64,000 nucleotides of DNA from Janthinobacterium lividum (lineage in GTDB: Bacteria > Pseudomonadota > Gammaproteobacteria > Burkholderiales > Burkholderiaceae_D): NCBI RefSeq assembly GCF_034424625.1, contig NZ_CP139976.1, positions 1,674,001-1,738,000 on the forward strand, read 5' to 3'. Numbering within the stretch: position 1 is the first letter of the stretch; each line of letters opens with the position of its first letter. The position numbers and the translations under genes were made by a program. The notes under the pieces are model-generated. The model worked only from the letters and a program-made list of their open reading frames with translations. It ran no database searches and was not told the DNA's origin. Shown piece after piece: positions 31,999 through 40,808 of the stretch.

Positions 31999-33218
31999 AC
32001 GCTCCCGTAACGACACCGGCCCTGTCGGGCTATCTGCGCGCCGATGGCCGCAAGGGCATCCGCAATATCGTGGTGGTGGCCTATATGGTCGAATGCGCGC
32101 ACCACGTGGCGCGCCTGATGGTCAACGCCTTTCCCGGCCAGCCCGTGCACCTGATCGGCTTTACGGGCTGCTTCCCCAATGAATACGCGGACCAGGTGAT
32201 GCGCCGCCTGCTGACGCATCCGAACGTGGGCGCCGTGCTGCTGGTGTCCCTGGGCTGCGAAGGCTTCAACAAATATGGCCTCTCCAGCGCCGTGGCCGAC
32301 AGCGACCGCCCCGTGCATACGATTACCATCCAGGAAAACAGCGGCACGCGCCCCAGCGTGAGCAGCGGCGTCGAGTGGATCAGCTGGGCCCTCGAGCACC
32401 TGGCGCAGCAGGAGCGCGTGCCGATGGGCATCGATGAACTGGTGGTGGCCACCATCTGCGGCGGCTCCGACAGCACCAGCGGCATCAGCGCCAACCCGGC
32501 CGTCGGCGTGGCGTTCGACACGCTGATCGCGGCCGGCAGCCCCTGCATCTTCGAGGAGACGGGTGAACTGGTCGGCTGCGAATACCACATGCAGCGGCGC
32601 GCCGTCAGCCCGGACCTGGGCAACGCCATCGTCGACACCGTGGCCAAGGCGGCCCGCTACTACACCATCATGGGCCATGGCAGCTTCTCGCCGGGGAATG
32701 CCGACGGCGGCCTCACCACGCAGGAAGAAAAGTCGCTGGGCGCCTACGCCAAGAGCGGTTCCTCGCCCATCGTCGGCATTCTGAAACCGGGCGATCAGCC
32801 GGCCGGCGGCGGCCTGTACCTGCTCGACGTGGTGCCGGACGGCGAGCCGCGCTTCGGTTTCCCTAACGTGTCGGACAACGCGGAAATCGTCGAACTCATT
32901 TCCTGCGGCGCCCACATCACCTTGTTCACGACGGGCCGCGGCTCCGTGGTGGGCTCGGCGATTTCGCCCGTCATCAAGGTGTGCGCCAATCCGCAGACCT
33001 TCGAGCGCCTGGCCGACGACATGGATATCAACGCCGGCAAGATCCTCACGGGCGAGGCCACGCTGGAAGAAGTGGGTGCGGAGATCGTCGCCGCCGTGCT
33101 GAACGTGGCCAATGGAGCACTGAGCCGCTCGGAAGACCTGGGCCACCAGGAATTCGTGCTGACCTATAAACAATTCGAGGCGGTGGGGCCAGGCTGCTTC
33201 CCGCTGCGCGCAGCATGA
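31995..33218 (+). CDS. UxaA-type hydro-lyase large (catalytic) subunit
   Basis: A 407-residue protein of the UxaA/GarD C-terminal family. Seen: GYLRADGRKGIRNIVVVAYMVECAHHVA start, a conserved CEGFN (residues about 91-95), TICGGSDSTSGISANPAVG, and the C-terminal TGRGSVVGSAISPVIKVCANPQTF. Cysteines at these motifs probably ligate the iron needed for dehydration. With the small subunit the total length (518) equals UxaA. Best substrate is D-altronate (to KDG); L-fuconate or D-arabinonate is also possible in this context. It overlaps both neighbours by 4 bases. Confidence 0.85.
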   Translation: MNAPVTTPALSGYLRADGRKGIRNIVVVAYMVECAHHVARLMVNAFPGQPVHLIGFTGCFPNEYADQVMRRLLTHPNVGAVLLVSLGCEGFNKYGLSSAVADSDRPVHTITIQENSGTRPSVSSGVEWISWALEHLAQQERVPMGIDELVVATICGGSDSTSGISANPAVGVAFDTLIAAGSPCIFEETGELVGCEYHMQRRAVSPDLGNAIVDTVAKAARYYTIMGHGSFSPGNADGGLTTQEEKSLGAYAKSGSSPIVGILKPGDQPAGGGLYLLDVVPDGEPRFGFPNVSDNAEIVELISCGAHITLFTTGRGSVVGSAISPVIKVCANPQTFERLADDMDINAGKILTGEATLEEVGAEIVAAVLNVANGALSRSEDLGHQEFVLTYKQFEAVGPGCFPLRAA

Positions 33219-34258
33219 GGGCCACGGCGATGGATGTCATGGATACCACGCGCCGCCGTACCCTGCCGCGCGGCGGCCTCTCGCTGCCCTGCATCGGCAT
33301 GGGTTGCGCGCCGCTGGGCGGCCTGTACCAGCCGGTCAGCGACGCGCAGGCGCGCGCCACCCTCGATGGCGCCTGGGATGCCGGCGTGCGTTTCTTCGAC
33401 ACGGCGCCGTTCTACGGCTACACCCGGTCCGAACACCGTCTCGGCGCGGCGCTGCGCGGGCGGCCTCGCGATCATTTTGTTGTCAGCACCAAGGTGGGAC
33501 GGCTGATGCGGCCCGACGCCTCCGTGCGCCCAGGCGATGACGGTTTTGCCGCGCCGCTGCCGTTCCGCCCCCATTACGACTACACGTATGACGGCGTGCT
33601 GCGTTCGCACGACGACAGCCTGCAGCGGCTGGGGCTCGATCGCATCGACATCCTGTTCGTGCACGATATCGGCAAGGCCACGCATGGCGAACGCGATCAG
33701 CACTACTGGCGCCAGCTGACGGATGGCGGCGGCTTTCGCGCCCTCGATGAACTGCGCGCCAGCGGCCAGGTGAAAGCCGTGGGCCTCGGTGTCAACGAAT
33801 GCGAGATCGTGCTGCGCGCGATGGTGGAATTCGACCTCGATTGCACCCTGCTGGCCGGCCGCTACACCTTGCTGGAACAGGCCTCGCTGTCGCCATTGCT
33901 GGACGTCTGCGTGGAGCGCGGCAACGCCATCGTGATCGGCGGCCCGTTCAACTCGGGCGTGCTGGCCGGGAACGGCAAATTCAATTACGCCGATGCGCCG
34001 GCCGCGATACTCAAGAGCGTGGCGCGCCTGGACGCCGTCTGCCGTGACTTTGGCGTGCCTTTGCAAGCTGCCGCCCTGCAGTTTCCGCTCGCCCATCCCG
34101 CCGTCGCTTCCTGCATCCCGGGCGGCCAGGACCTGGCGCAGCTGCGGCAAAATCTGGACTGGTTCGCCACGCCGCTGCCTGACGCCCTGTGGCTGGCGCT
34201 GCGGGACGCGGACTTGCTCGATGCGCGCGCGCCGCTGCCTGCGGGAGTGGCCGCATGA
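33215..34258 (+). CDS. aldo/keto reductase, L-fucose/L-galactose dehydrogenase-like
   Basis: A 347-residue aldo/keto reductase. Catalytic tetrad visible: Asp and Tyr in FFDTAPFYGYT, Lys in VVSTKVGRL, His in ILFVHDIG. The family includes bacterial D-threo-aldose (L-fucose) 1-dehydrogenase and plant L-galactose dehydrogenase, which oxidise the anomeric carbon to a lactone. ATGA overlaps with both neighbours and the following lactonase gene support that reaction as the first step of this pathway. ATG 33230 is an alternative start. Confidence 0.85.
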   Translation: MRATAMDVMDTTRRRTLPRGGLSLPCIGMGCAPLGGLYQPVSDAQARATLDGAWDAGVRFFDTAPFYGYTRSEHRLGAALRGRPRDHFVVSTKVGRLMRPDASVRPGDDGFAAPLPFRPHYDYTYDGVLRSHDDSLQRLGLDRIDILFVHDIGKATHGERDQHYWRQLTDGGGFRALDELRASGQVKAVGLGVNECEIVLRAMVEFDLDCTLLAGRYTLLEQASLSPLLDVCVERGNAIVIGGPFNSGVLAGNGKFNYADAPAAILKSVARLDAVCRDFGVPLQAAALQFPLAHPAVASCIPGGQDLAQLRQNLDWFATPLPDALWLALRDADLLDARAPLPAGVAA

Positions 34259-35097
34259 TGCGCATCGACGCCCACCAGCACTTCTGGCAGCTGGCCGCGC
34301 GTGCCGGCAGCTGGCCGCCGCCGTCCCTGGCCGCCATCCACCGCGATTTTGCGCCCGCCGACCTGGCGCCCCTGCTGGCTGCGCACGGCATCGCCGGCAC
34401 AGTGCTGGTGCAGTCGCTGCCGTCCGAAGACGATACGCACTGGCTGCTGGCGCTCTCCGAAGAAAGCGGCTTTATCCGCGCCGTCGTGGGCTGGACGGAG
34501 CTGCGGGCGCTTGACGCGCCGGCCAATATCGCCCGCCTGGCGTCGCATGGCAAGCTCAAAGGCTTGCGTCCCATGCTGCAGGATCTCGATGACGATGCAT
34601 GGATCGCCGATCCCGCGCTGGCGCCAGCTTTGAACGCCATGGTGGAACACGGTTTGCGGCTGGACGCGCTGGTGCTGCCGCGCCACCTGCCCGCACTGCG
34701 GCAATGCGCGCACGACTATCCGCGGCTTCCCATCGTGATCGACCATGCGGCCAAGCCGCCGATAGCCGATGCCGCCTTCGGCACCTGGCGCGAAGACATG
34801 GCGCAGCTGGCCGCGCTGCCGAACGTGCATTGCAAGCTGTCCGGGCTGGTGACGGAAGCGCGGCCCGGCTGGTGCGTGGACGATTTGCATCCCTATGCCG
34901 CACATGTGCTGCAAGTATTCGGCCCCCGGCGCGTGATTTGGGGCAGCGACTGGCCCGTGGTGGACCTGGCCGGCGGCTATGCGGCGTGGCTGGCCGCCAG
35001 CGAAGCGCTGCTGGCGCATCTGGGGCAAGCGGACAGGAACGATATCTTCGGCCTCAACGCACAGCGCTTTTACGGTATCAACGAGGAAACGCCATGA
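34255..35097 (+). CDS. COG3618 amidohydrolase, sugar lactonase (L-fuconolactonase-like)
   Basis: A 280-residue TIM-barrel amidohydrolase. It begins MMRIDAHQHFWQL (HxH metal site), and has the RPMLQDLDDDAWI loop, the beta-5/6 HAAKPP motif and the C-terminal WGSDWPV with the catalytic Asp. This pattern is diagnostic of the COG3618 group, which includes L-fucono-1,5-lactonase and L-rhamnono-lactonase. It hydrolyses the lactone made by the upstream aldo/keto reductase. Coupled by ATGA to both neighbours; ATG 34258 is a near-identical alternative start. Confidence 0.87.
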   Translation: MMRIDAHQHFWQLAARAGSWPPPSLAAIHRDFAPADLAPLLAAHGIAGTVLVQSLPSEDDTHWLLALSEESGFIRAVVGWTELRALDAPANIARLASHGKLKGLRPMLQDLDDDAWIADPALAPALNAMVEHGLRLDALVLPRHLPALRQCAHDYPRLPIVIDHAAKPPIADAAFGTWREDMAQLAALPNVHCKLSGLVTEARPGWCVDDLHPYAAHVLQVFGPRRVIWGSDWPVVDLAGGYAAWLAASEALLAHLGQADRNDIFGLNAQRFYGINEETP

Positions 35098-35423
35098 AAA
35101 GAATGGGCATGCTCATCGGCATCGCGCCGGAGCGTATCGCCGAATACAAAACCCTGCACGCCGTTGTCTGGCCGCAGGTGCTGGCCAAACTGGCAGCCGC
35201 GCATGTCAGCAATTATTCGATCTTCCTGCGCCAGCCGGAAAACCTGCTGTTCGGTTACTGGGAATACCACGGCGAGGACTTCGAAGCCGACATGGCGGCC
35301 ATCGCCGACGACCCCGAAACGCAGCGCTGGTGGACCTTTTGCGCCCCGTGCCAGCAGCCGCTGGCCTCGCGCGCCGAAGGCGAGCACTGGGCGATGATGG
35401 AACAGGTTTTTCATATGGATTAG
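35094..35423 (+). CDS. RhaM/FucU-like sugar mutarotase
   Basis: A 109-residue protein of the L-rhamnose mutarotase (RhaM) dimeric alpha/beta-barrel family: MLIGIAPERIAEYKTLHAVVWPQVL, YSIFLRQPENLLFGYWEYHG and EQVFHMD at the end, with His22 and Trp-rich active-site residues. It interconverts anomers of a 6-deoxy-L-sugar so that the dehydrogenase gets its preferred form. It overlaps the lactonase stop by 4 bases. Symbol withheld since the sugar (rhamnose, fucose, galactose) is not certain. Confidence 0.85.
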   Translation: MKRMGMLIGIAPERIAEYKTLHAVVWPQVLAKLAAAHVSNYSIFLRQPENLLFGYWEYHGEDFEADMAAIADDPETQRWWTFCAPCQQPLASRAEGEHWAMMEQVFHMD

Positions 35424-35444
35424 TCGTAGACCCCAAAGCGAAGA

Positions 35445-35500
35445 CCGGGGTCAGACCCTGAGGGGCTGCCCCCGGCAGTTCAGGTGTTGGGGTAATAAAT
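35445..35500. repeat. GGGGTC-type dispersed repeat, copy 2
   Basis: CCGGGGTCAGACCCTGAGGGG-type sequence at 35445-35465, differing at two positions from 11482-11502, followed by GGGGCTGCCCCCGGCAG. It interrupts the operon in the 96-base gap between the mutarotase and the SDR genes, where it could attenuate or stabilise the transcript. Confidence 0.75.
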
Positions 35501-35519
35501 ATAAAACAAAGGAGACAAC

Positions 35520-36275
35520 ATGACCGCCAGACTACAAGGCAAAATCGCCCTGCTCACCGCCGCCGGCCAGGGCATCGGCCGCGCCACGGCCGAAGCGTTC
35601 GTGCGCGAAGGCGCCACCGTGATCGCCACCGATATCAACCAGTCCCAGCTCGACGCGCTGAAGGAGGCGACTGGTTGCGCCATCCGCCGGCTCGACGTGA
35701 CCGATGGCGCGGCGATCACCGCGCTGGCCGACGAGATCGGCTCCGTCGATATCCTGTTCAACTGCGCCGGCTTCGTCGACGGCGGCACCATCCTCGACTG
35801 CGACGATGCGGCCTGGGACCGGTCCTTCGACATCAACGCCCGCTCCATGTACCGGCTGATGCGCGCCGTGCTGCCCGGCATGCTGGCCAGGGGCGCCGGC
35901 TCCATCGTCAATATGTCGTCCGTGGCGTCCAGCGTGAAGGGCGCGCCGAACCGCTTTATCTACGGTACCTCGAAGGCGGCCGTGGTGGGCATGACGAAAT
36001 CGGTGGCGGCGGACTTTGTCACGCGCGGCATCCGCTGCAATGCGATCTGCCCCGGCACCATCGAGTCGCCTTCGCTGAAGGAACGCATTGCCGCGCAGGC
36101 GGTAGCGACGGGCGTGAGCATCGATGAAGTGCAAGCCGCTTTCGTGGCACGCCAGCCGATGGGAAGAGTGGGCAGGGCAGAGGAAATCGCCGCCCTGGCC
36201 GTCTACCTGGCTTCCGATGAATCCGCCTTTACCACCGGCATGGTCCATGTGATCGACGGCGGCTGGTCAAATTAA
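35520..36275 (+). CDS. SDR, 2-keto-3-deoxy-L-fuconate dehydrogenase-like
   Basis: A 251-residue classical short-chain dehydrogenase: cofactor motif TAAGQGIG at 13-20, NCAG, catalytic Ser in NMSSVAS and YGTSK (YxxxK), with the family's LARLQGKIALLTAAGQGIG start. The sequence and length match 2-keto-3-deoxy-L-fuconate dehydrogenases (the DHRS6-like group), which oxidise C4 to give 2,4-diketo-3-deoxy-L-fuconate. AAGGAG precedes ATG 35520. It is followed by the FAH-family hydrolase that would cleave that product. Confidence 0.85.
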   Translation: MTARLQGKIALLTAAGQGIGRATAEAFVREGATVIATDINQSQLDALKEATGCAIRRLDVTDGAAITALADEIGSVDILFNCAGFVDGGTILDCDDAAWDRSFDINARSMYRLMRAVLPGMLARGAGSIVNMSSVASSVKGAPNRFIYGTSKAAVVGMTKSVAADFVTRGIRCNAICPGTIESPSLKERIAAQAVATGVSIDEVQAAFVARQPMGRVGRAEEIAALAVYLASDESAFTTGMVHVIDGGWSN

Positions 36276-36296
36276 TCACTACAACGAGAGAACCCC

Positions 36297-37163
36297 ATGA
36301 AACTGATGCGTTATGGCGCCAAGGGCGCTGAAAAACCTGCCTTGATCGATGCTGACGGCGCCGTGCGCGACCTCTCCGGCGTGCTGTCGGATATCACGGG
36401 CGCGACCCTGGGCAAGGATGGCCTGGCGACCCTGGCCGCCATCGATATCGCCAGCCTGCCGGTGGTGGACCATCCCGGCCGCATCGCGCCGCCGTGGAAA
36501 GGCGTGGGCAAATTTTTGTGCGTGGGCTTGAACTATGCCGACCATGCTGCCGAATCGGGCATGGCCGTGCCGTTTGAACCGGTGCTGTTCATGAAAGCCA
36601 CCAGCGCCATCATCGGCGCCAACGATGCCGTGGTGATGCCGCAGGACTCGAAGAAAAGCGACTGGGAAGTGGAACTGGGCGTGGTGATCGGCACCACCGC
36701 CCGCTATGTGAGCGAAGCGGATGCGCTGTCGCACGTGGCCGGCTACTGCGTCGTCAATGACTTGTCCGAACGCGAGTATCAACTGGAGCGTGGCGGCCAG
36801 TGGGACAAGGGCAAGGGCTGCGATACCTTCGGCCCGATCGGCCCCTGGCTGGTGACGGCCGACGAAGTGGCGGACCCGCAAAACCTGGGCCTGTGGCTGG
36901 AAGTCAACGGCAAGCGTGTGCAGGACGGCAATACCAGGACGATGGTCTTCGGCGTGGCCAATCTGGTCAGCTATATCAGCCGCTTCATCACCCTGTACCC
37001 GGGCGACATCATCAGCACCGGCACGCCACCGGGCGTGGGCATGGGCCAGAAACCGTCGGCCGTGTACCTGAAGCCGGGCGACACCATGCGTCTGGGGATC
37101 AACGGCCTGGGGGAACAGCGGCAGACCGTGCATGCCTGGAATCCGCAGCTGATCGACGGTTAA
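36297..37163 (+). CDS. FAH-family 2,4-diketo-3-deoxy-L-fuconate hydrolase-like
   Basis: A 288-residue fumarylacetoacetate-hydrolase-fold protein. Metal-binding acidic residues lie in SDWEVELGVVIG and VVNDLSEREYQ; the substrate loop GKGCDTFGPIGPWL and the TGTPPGVGMGQKP motif are present. Members in L-fucose and pentose diketo pathways cleave acylpyruvates to pyruvate plus L-lactate or glycolate. Coming 21 bases after the SDR, it completes that route. An alternative ATG is 3 codons in. Confidence 0.87.
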   Translation: MKLMRYGAKGAEKPALIDADGAVRDLSGVLSDITGATLGKDGLATLAAIDIASLPVVDHPGRIAPPWKGVGKFLCVGLNYADHAAESGMAVPFEPVLFMKATSAIIGANDAVVMPQDSKKSDWEVELGVVIGTTARYVSEADALSHVAGYCVVNDLSEREYQLERGGQWDKGKGCDTFGPIGPWLVTADEVADPQNLGLWLEVNGKRVQDGNTRTMVFGVANLVSYISRFITLYPGDIISTGTPPGVGMGQKPSAVYLKPGDTMRLGINGLGEQRQTVHAWNPQLIDG

Positions 37164-37244
37164 TGAAGTAGCAGACCGGCGTGCCGCCAAGGTGCTCAGA
37201 CATCGGCGCGCCGGCCTATGGCAGTGGAGTGGAGGAGACACACC

Positions 37245-38777
37245 ATGAATGAATCCGAAGAGATACTGGCGCTGAACAAGGTCAGCAAGCGCTTTCCCGG
37301 CGTGCTGGCGCTCGACAACGTCAGTTTCAGCCTGCGCAAGGGCGAGGCGCATGCGCTGTGCGGCGAAAACGGCGCCGGCAAGTCCACCCTGATGAAGGTG
37401 ATGAGCGGCGTGTACCAGGCTGACGAGGGGGAACTGGTCTACAAGGGCAAGGTATGCAGTTTTGCCTGCAGCGTGGATGCGGAGGCGGCAGGCATCGCCA
37501 TCATCCACCAGGAACTGAATTTGATCCCGCACCTGAGCGTGGCGGAGAATATTTTCCTCGCGCGCGAACCGGTGCGCGGCATTTTTATCGACCGCAAAAA
37601 AATGCGTGCCGACGCGCAGGCGCTTCTGGACCGTTTGAAGCTGCGCATCGACCCGCGCCAGCTGGTCAAGAACCTGTCGTGCGCGCAGCAGCAGATGGTG
37701 GAAATCGCCAAGGCCCTGTCGCTCAATACGGAAGTGCTGATCATGGACGAACCCACGTCGTCGCTGACGGAAAGCGAGACGGGCCAGCTGTTCGACATCA
37801 TCAATGAACTCAAGCGCAATGGCGTGAGCGTGGTCTACATCTCGCACCGCCTGGAAGAGATGCAGCACATCATCGACAGGGTGACGGTGCTGCGCGACGG
37901 GAAATTCGTCTGCACCGACGATTTTGCCGCCACCACCCTGGATGCCATCGTGGCCAAGATGGTGGGCCGCACCCTCGATGAAAAATTTCCCGATCGCGTC
38001 TCGACGCCGACCGCTGACGTGCTGCTGCGCGTGACCGATTTGCACCGCAAGGATGTCTTCGGCCCGCTGAGCTTTGATTTGCGGCGCGGCGAGATCCTCG
38101 GCTTTTCCGGCCTGATGGGCGCGGGACGCACGGAAGTGGCGCGCGCCATCTTCGGCGCCGATCCCCTCACCGGCGGCGCGATCCACCTGGGCGACATGGC
38201 GGTGACGATCGCCAGCCCCATCGACGCCATCGGACACGGCATCGCCTACCTGTCGGAAGACCGCAAGAGCCACGGCCTGGCGATCCGCATGTCGGTGGCG
38301 GCCAATCTGACCCTGACGAATGTATCGGGGCTGGCGAACCGATTCGGCTTCATCGATTTCGCCAGGGAAGAAGCGGTGGCGCAGCAGTACATCGCGGCGC
38401 TGGGCATCAAGACGCCGACCTCGAAACAGATCGCGCGCAACCTCTCGGGCGGCAACCAGCAAAAGATCGTCATCAGCAAATGGCTGTACCGCGAATCGAA
38501 AATCATCTTCTTCGACGAACCCACGCGCGGCATCGACGTGGGGGCCAAGTTCGCCATCTACCAGCTGCTCGACAAGCTTGCGTCGGAAGGCATCGGCGTG
38601 GTGCTGATCACGTCCGAGCTGCCCGAGATTATGGGCATGACGGACCGGGTGGCCGTGTTCCATGAAGGGCGCATCAGCGGCATCGTCAATACGCGCGAGT
38701 CGTCGCAGGAAGAGATCATGCAACTGGCGTCGGGGCGCGTAGCCAGTCCCGCACCTGGCCAGGCGGCAGCCCATTAA
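37245..38777 (+). CDS. sugar ABC transporter ATPase (RbsA/XylG/AraG type)
   Basis: A 510-residue protein with two ABC modules. First: Walker A GENGAGKSTLMK about 43-54, signature NLSCAQQQMVEIAK (a degenerate LSGGQ), Walker B EVLIMDEPTSSLT. Second: a GLMGAGRTEVAR Walker A-like loop, signature NLSGGNQQK, FFDEPTRGIDVG. That is the usual CUT2 arrangement, where one chain supplies both sites. GGAGGAGA precedes ATG 37245. Works with the permease and binding protein downstream to import a monosaccharide, presumably L-fucose/L-galactose. Confidence 0.94.
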   Translation: MNESEEILALNKVSKRFPGVLALDNVSFSLRKGEAHALCGENGAGKSTLMKVMSGVYQADEGELVYKGKVCSFACSVDAEAAGIAIIHQELNLIPHLSVAENIFLAREPVRGIFIDRKKMRADAQALLDRLKLRIDPRQLVKNLSCAQQQMVEIAKALSLNTEVLIMDEPTSSLTESETGQLFDIINELKRNGVSVVYISHRLEEMQHIIDRVTVLRDGKFVCTDDFAATTLDAIVAKMVGRTLDEKFPDRVSTPTADVLLRVTDLHRKDVFGPLSFDLRRGEILGFSGLMGAGRTEVARAIFGADPLTGGAIHLGDMAVTIASPIDAIGHGIAYLSEDRKSHGLAIRMSVAANLTLTNVSGLANRFGFIDFAREEAVAQQYIAALGIKTPTSKQIARNLSGGNQQKIVISKWLYRESKIIFFDEPTRGIDVGAKFAIYQLLDKLASEGIGVVLITSELPEIMGMTDRVAVFHEGRISGIVNTRESSQEEIMQLASGRVASPAPGQAAAH

Positions 38778-38796
38778 AAACAGAAAGCTTAAAAAA

Positions 38797-39771
38797 ATGA
38801 ATAAAGAACTGATACAAAAATTCGCCGCGCTGGGCAGCCTGTCGCTGTTGCTGCTGGTGTTTTCCCTGACCAGCAACGCCTTTTTCTCCGTCAGCAACGG
38901 CATGAGCGTGGCCTTGCAGGTGACGTCGATCGCCTACCTGGGCATTGCCGCCACCTGCGTCATCATCACGGGCGGCATCGACCTGAGTTCCGGCTCCGTG
39001 CTGGCGCTGGCCGGCGTGGCCGCCGCGCTGCTCGTCAAGAGCGGCGTGCCCGTGCCGGTCGCCATGCTGGGCGGCGTCGTGGTGGGCGCCATGTGCGGCG
39101 CCGTCAACGGCTTTTGCATCACGCAATTGAAACTGCCTCCTTTCATCGCCACCCTGGGCATGATGCTGATCGCCCGTGGCCTGGCGCTGCAGGTGACGGG
39201 CGCGCGCGCCATTTCCGGCCTGGGCGACTCGTTCGGCGAACTGGGCAACGGCGTGCTGTGGCGCATCGAGCGCGACACGGGAGGCACCTTTCCCGAAGTC
39301 GTCTTCCCTGGCATTCCGTATCCGGTGGTGCTGATGGTGGTGATCGCCGTGGCCGTGTCCATCATGCTCAGCCGCACCACCTTTGGCCGGCATATCTATG
39401 CCGTCGGTTCGAATGCGGAAGCGGCGCGCCTGTCTGGCGTGAAGGTGGGGCGCGTGACCCTGCTGGTGTACACCTTGTCCGGCGCCCTGTCGGGCCTGAC
39501 GGGCTGCGTGCTGATGTCGCGCCTGGTGACAGCGCAGCCGAACGAGGGTGTGATGTACGAACTCGATGCGATCGCCAGCGCCGTGATCGGCGGCGCCTCG
39601 CTGATCGGCGGCATCGGCACCATTTCCGGCACCGTCATCGGCTCCTTCGTCATCGGCATCCTGCGCAATGGCTTGAACATGAACGGGGTATCGAGCTTTA
39701 TCCAGCAAATCATTATCGGACTGGTCATCTTGCTGACCGTCTGGATCGATCAGAAGCGCAACCGCGCCTGA
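38797..39771 (+). CDS. sugar ABC transporter permease (RbsC type)
   Basis: A 324-residue inner-membrane protein with about 8-10 hydrophobic helices and CUT2 permease landmarks: ITGGIDLSSGSVLAL, QLKLPPFIATLGMMLIARG, GRHIYAVGSNAEAARLSGV and the EAA-like loop thereafter. It forms the channel with two copies of itself. It starts 19 bases after the ATPase stop, with only a weak ribosome site (AGAAAGC). Confidence 0.94.
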   Translation: MNKELIQKFAALGSLSLLLLVFSLTSNAFFSVSNGMSVALQVTSIAYLGIAATCVIITGGIDLSSGSVLALAGVAAALLVKSGVPVPVAMLGGVVVGAMCGAVNGFCITQLKLPPFIATLGMMLIARGLALQVTGARAISGLGDSFGELGNGVLWRIERDTGGTFPEVVFPGIPYPVVLMVVIAVAVSIMLSRTTFGRHIYAVGSNAEAARLSGVKVGRVTLLVYTLSGALSGLTGCVLMSRLVTAQPNEGVMYELDAIASAVIGGASLIGGIGTISGTVIGSFVIGILRNGLNMNGVSSFIQQIIIGLVILLTVWIDQKRNRA

Positions 39772-39825
39772 GGCAGTGCAGCAACGCAGTCTTACCTATA
39801 AATCTATAATTAAATGAGGACGACA

Positions 39826-40788
39826 ATGAAAACCATCCAAGCCTTCAACACCATCCTGTTCGGTCTGTCGACCGCAGTATTTGCCCTGAGCTCCAGCGCC
39901 GCCTTCGCCGCCCCGGGCGAAATCGCCGTGATCGTCAAGACGACCAATTCCAACTACTGGCAAAACGTCAAGAAGGGCGCCACGGCCAGCGCCGCCGATG
40001 CCAAGGGCTACAGCCTGACCTTCCAGGGTCCGGCCTCGGAATCGGCCATCGCCGACCAGGTCAGCATGGTGGAAAATGCCGTCACGCGCAAAGTGGCCGG
40101 CATCGTGCTGGCCGCGTCCGACCCGGACGCGCTGGTGCCGGCCCTGAAGAAGGCGTGGGAAGCGAAGATTCCCGTGGTGCTGATCGATTCGCTGGTGGCC
40201 GACAGCGGCAAGCGCTATTACCAGTCCTTCCTCTCGACCGACAATGAAGCGGCCGGCGAGCAAAGCGCCAAGGCCCTCATTTCGCAGGTCGGCAAGACGG
40301 GCAAGATCGCCGTGATGTCGTATGTGGCGGGCGCCGGTTCCGAAACGGGCAGGGTGGGCGGCTTCAAGCGCTATATCGAAAAGAACTCGCAGCTGCAGAT
40401 CGTCGGCACGTATTACTCGCAGTCGCAGATGGCCACGGCGCTGAACCAGACGACCGACGTGCTGGCCTCGAATCCGGACTTGAAGGGCATCTTCGGCGCC
40501 AATGAACCGACGGCCGTGGGCATGGGCCGCGCCATCGCGCAGGCGGGCAAGGCCGGCAAGGTGATCGCCGTGGGCTTCGACGGCAATGAAGACCTGAAAA
40601 ACTTCGTCAAGGACGGCACCCTGTATGCGACCGCCGTGCAAGGCTCGTACTCGATGGGCGCGCTGGGCGTGAAAACCCTCGTCAGCCTGATCGAAGGCAA
40701 GAAGGTCGCGCCGTTCGTCAACACGGGCGTGGTGATCGTCACCAAGGCCAATGTCGAACTGCCGGAAGCGAAGAACGTGTTGTACTGA
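39826..40788 (+). CDS. sugar-binding periplasmic protein (RbsB-like)
   Basis: A 320-residue type I periplasmic binding protein. Signal peptide 1-31 (ends SAAFA), then AVIVKTTNSNYWQNVKKGATASA, a hinge region, and GIFGANEPTAVGMGRAIAQAGKAGKV with a late ATAVQGSYSMGALGVKTL. This is the ribose/fucose/arabinose binding clade. TGAGGA precedes ATG 39826. It is the last gene of the locus. No strong hairpin terminator is visible before the convergent LysR gene. Confidence 0.93.
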   Translation: MKTIQAFNTILFGLSTAVFALSSSAAFAAPGEIAVIVKTTNSNYWQNVKKGATASAADAKGYSLTFQGPASESAIADQVSMVENAVTRKVAGIVLAASDPDALVPALKKAWEAKIPVVLIDSLVADSGKRYYQSFLSTDNEAAGEQSAKALISQVGKTGKIAVMSYVAGAGSETGRVGGFKRYIEKNSQLQIVGTYYSQSQMATALNQTTDVLASNPDLKGIFGANEPTAVGMGRAIAQAGKAGKVIAVGFDGNEDLKNFVKDGTLYATAVQGSYSMGALGVKTLVSLIEGKKVAPFVNTGVVIVTKANVELPEAKNVLY

Positions 40789-40808
40789 TTTTTCACGTCT
40801 TCAGATCC

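Noticed and set aside
36279..38903. Minus-strand frame of 874 codons opposite the FAH and ABC ATPase genes
   Set aside because: Same reason; the His/Arg-rich translation is a shadow of strongly supported plus-strand genes.
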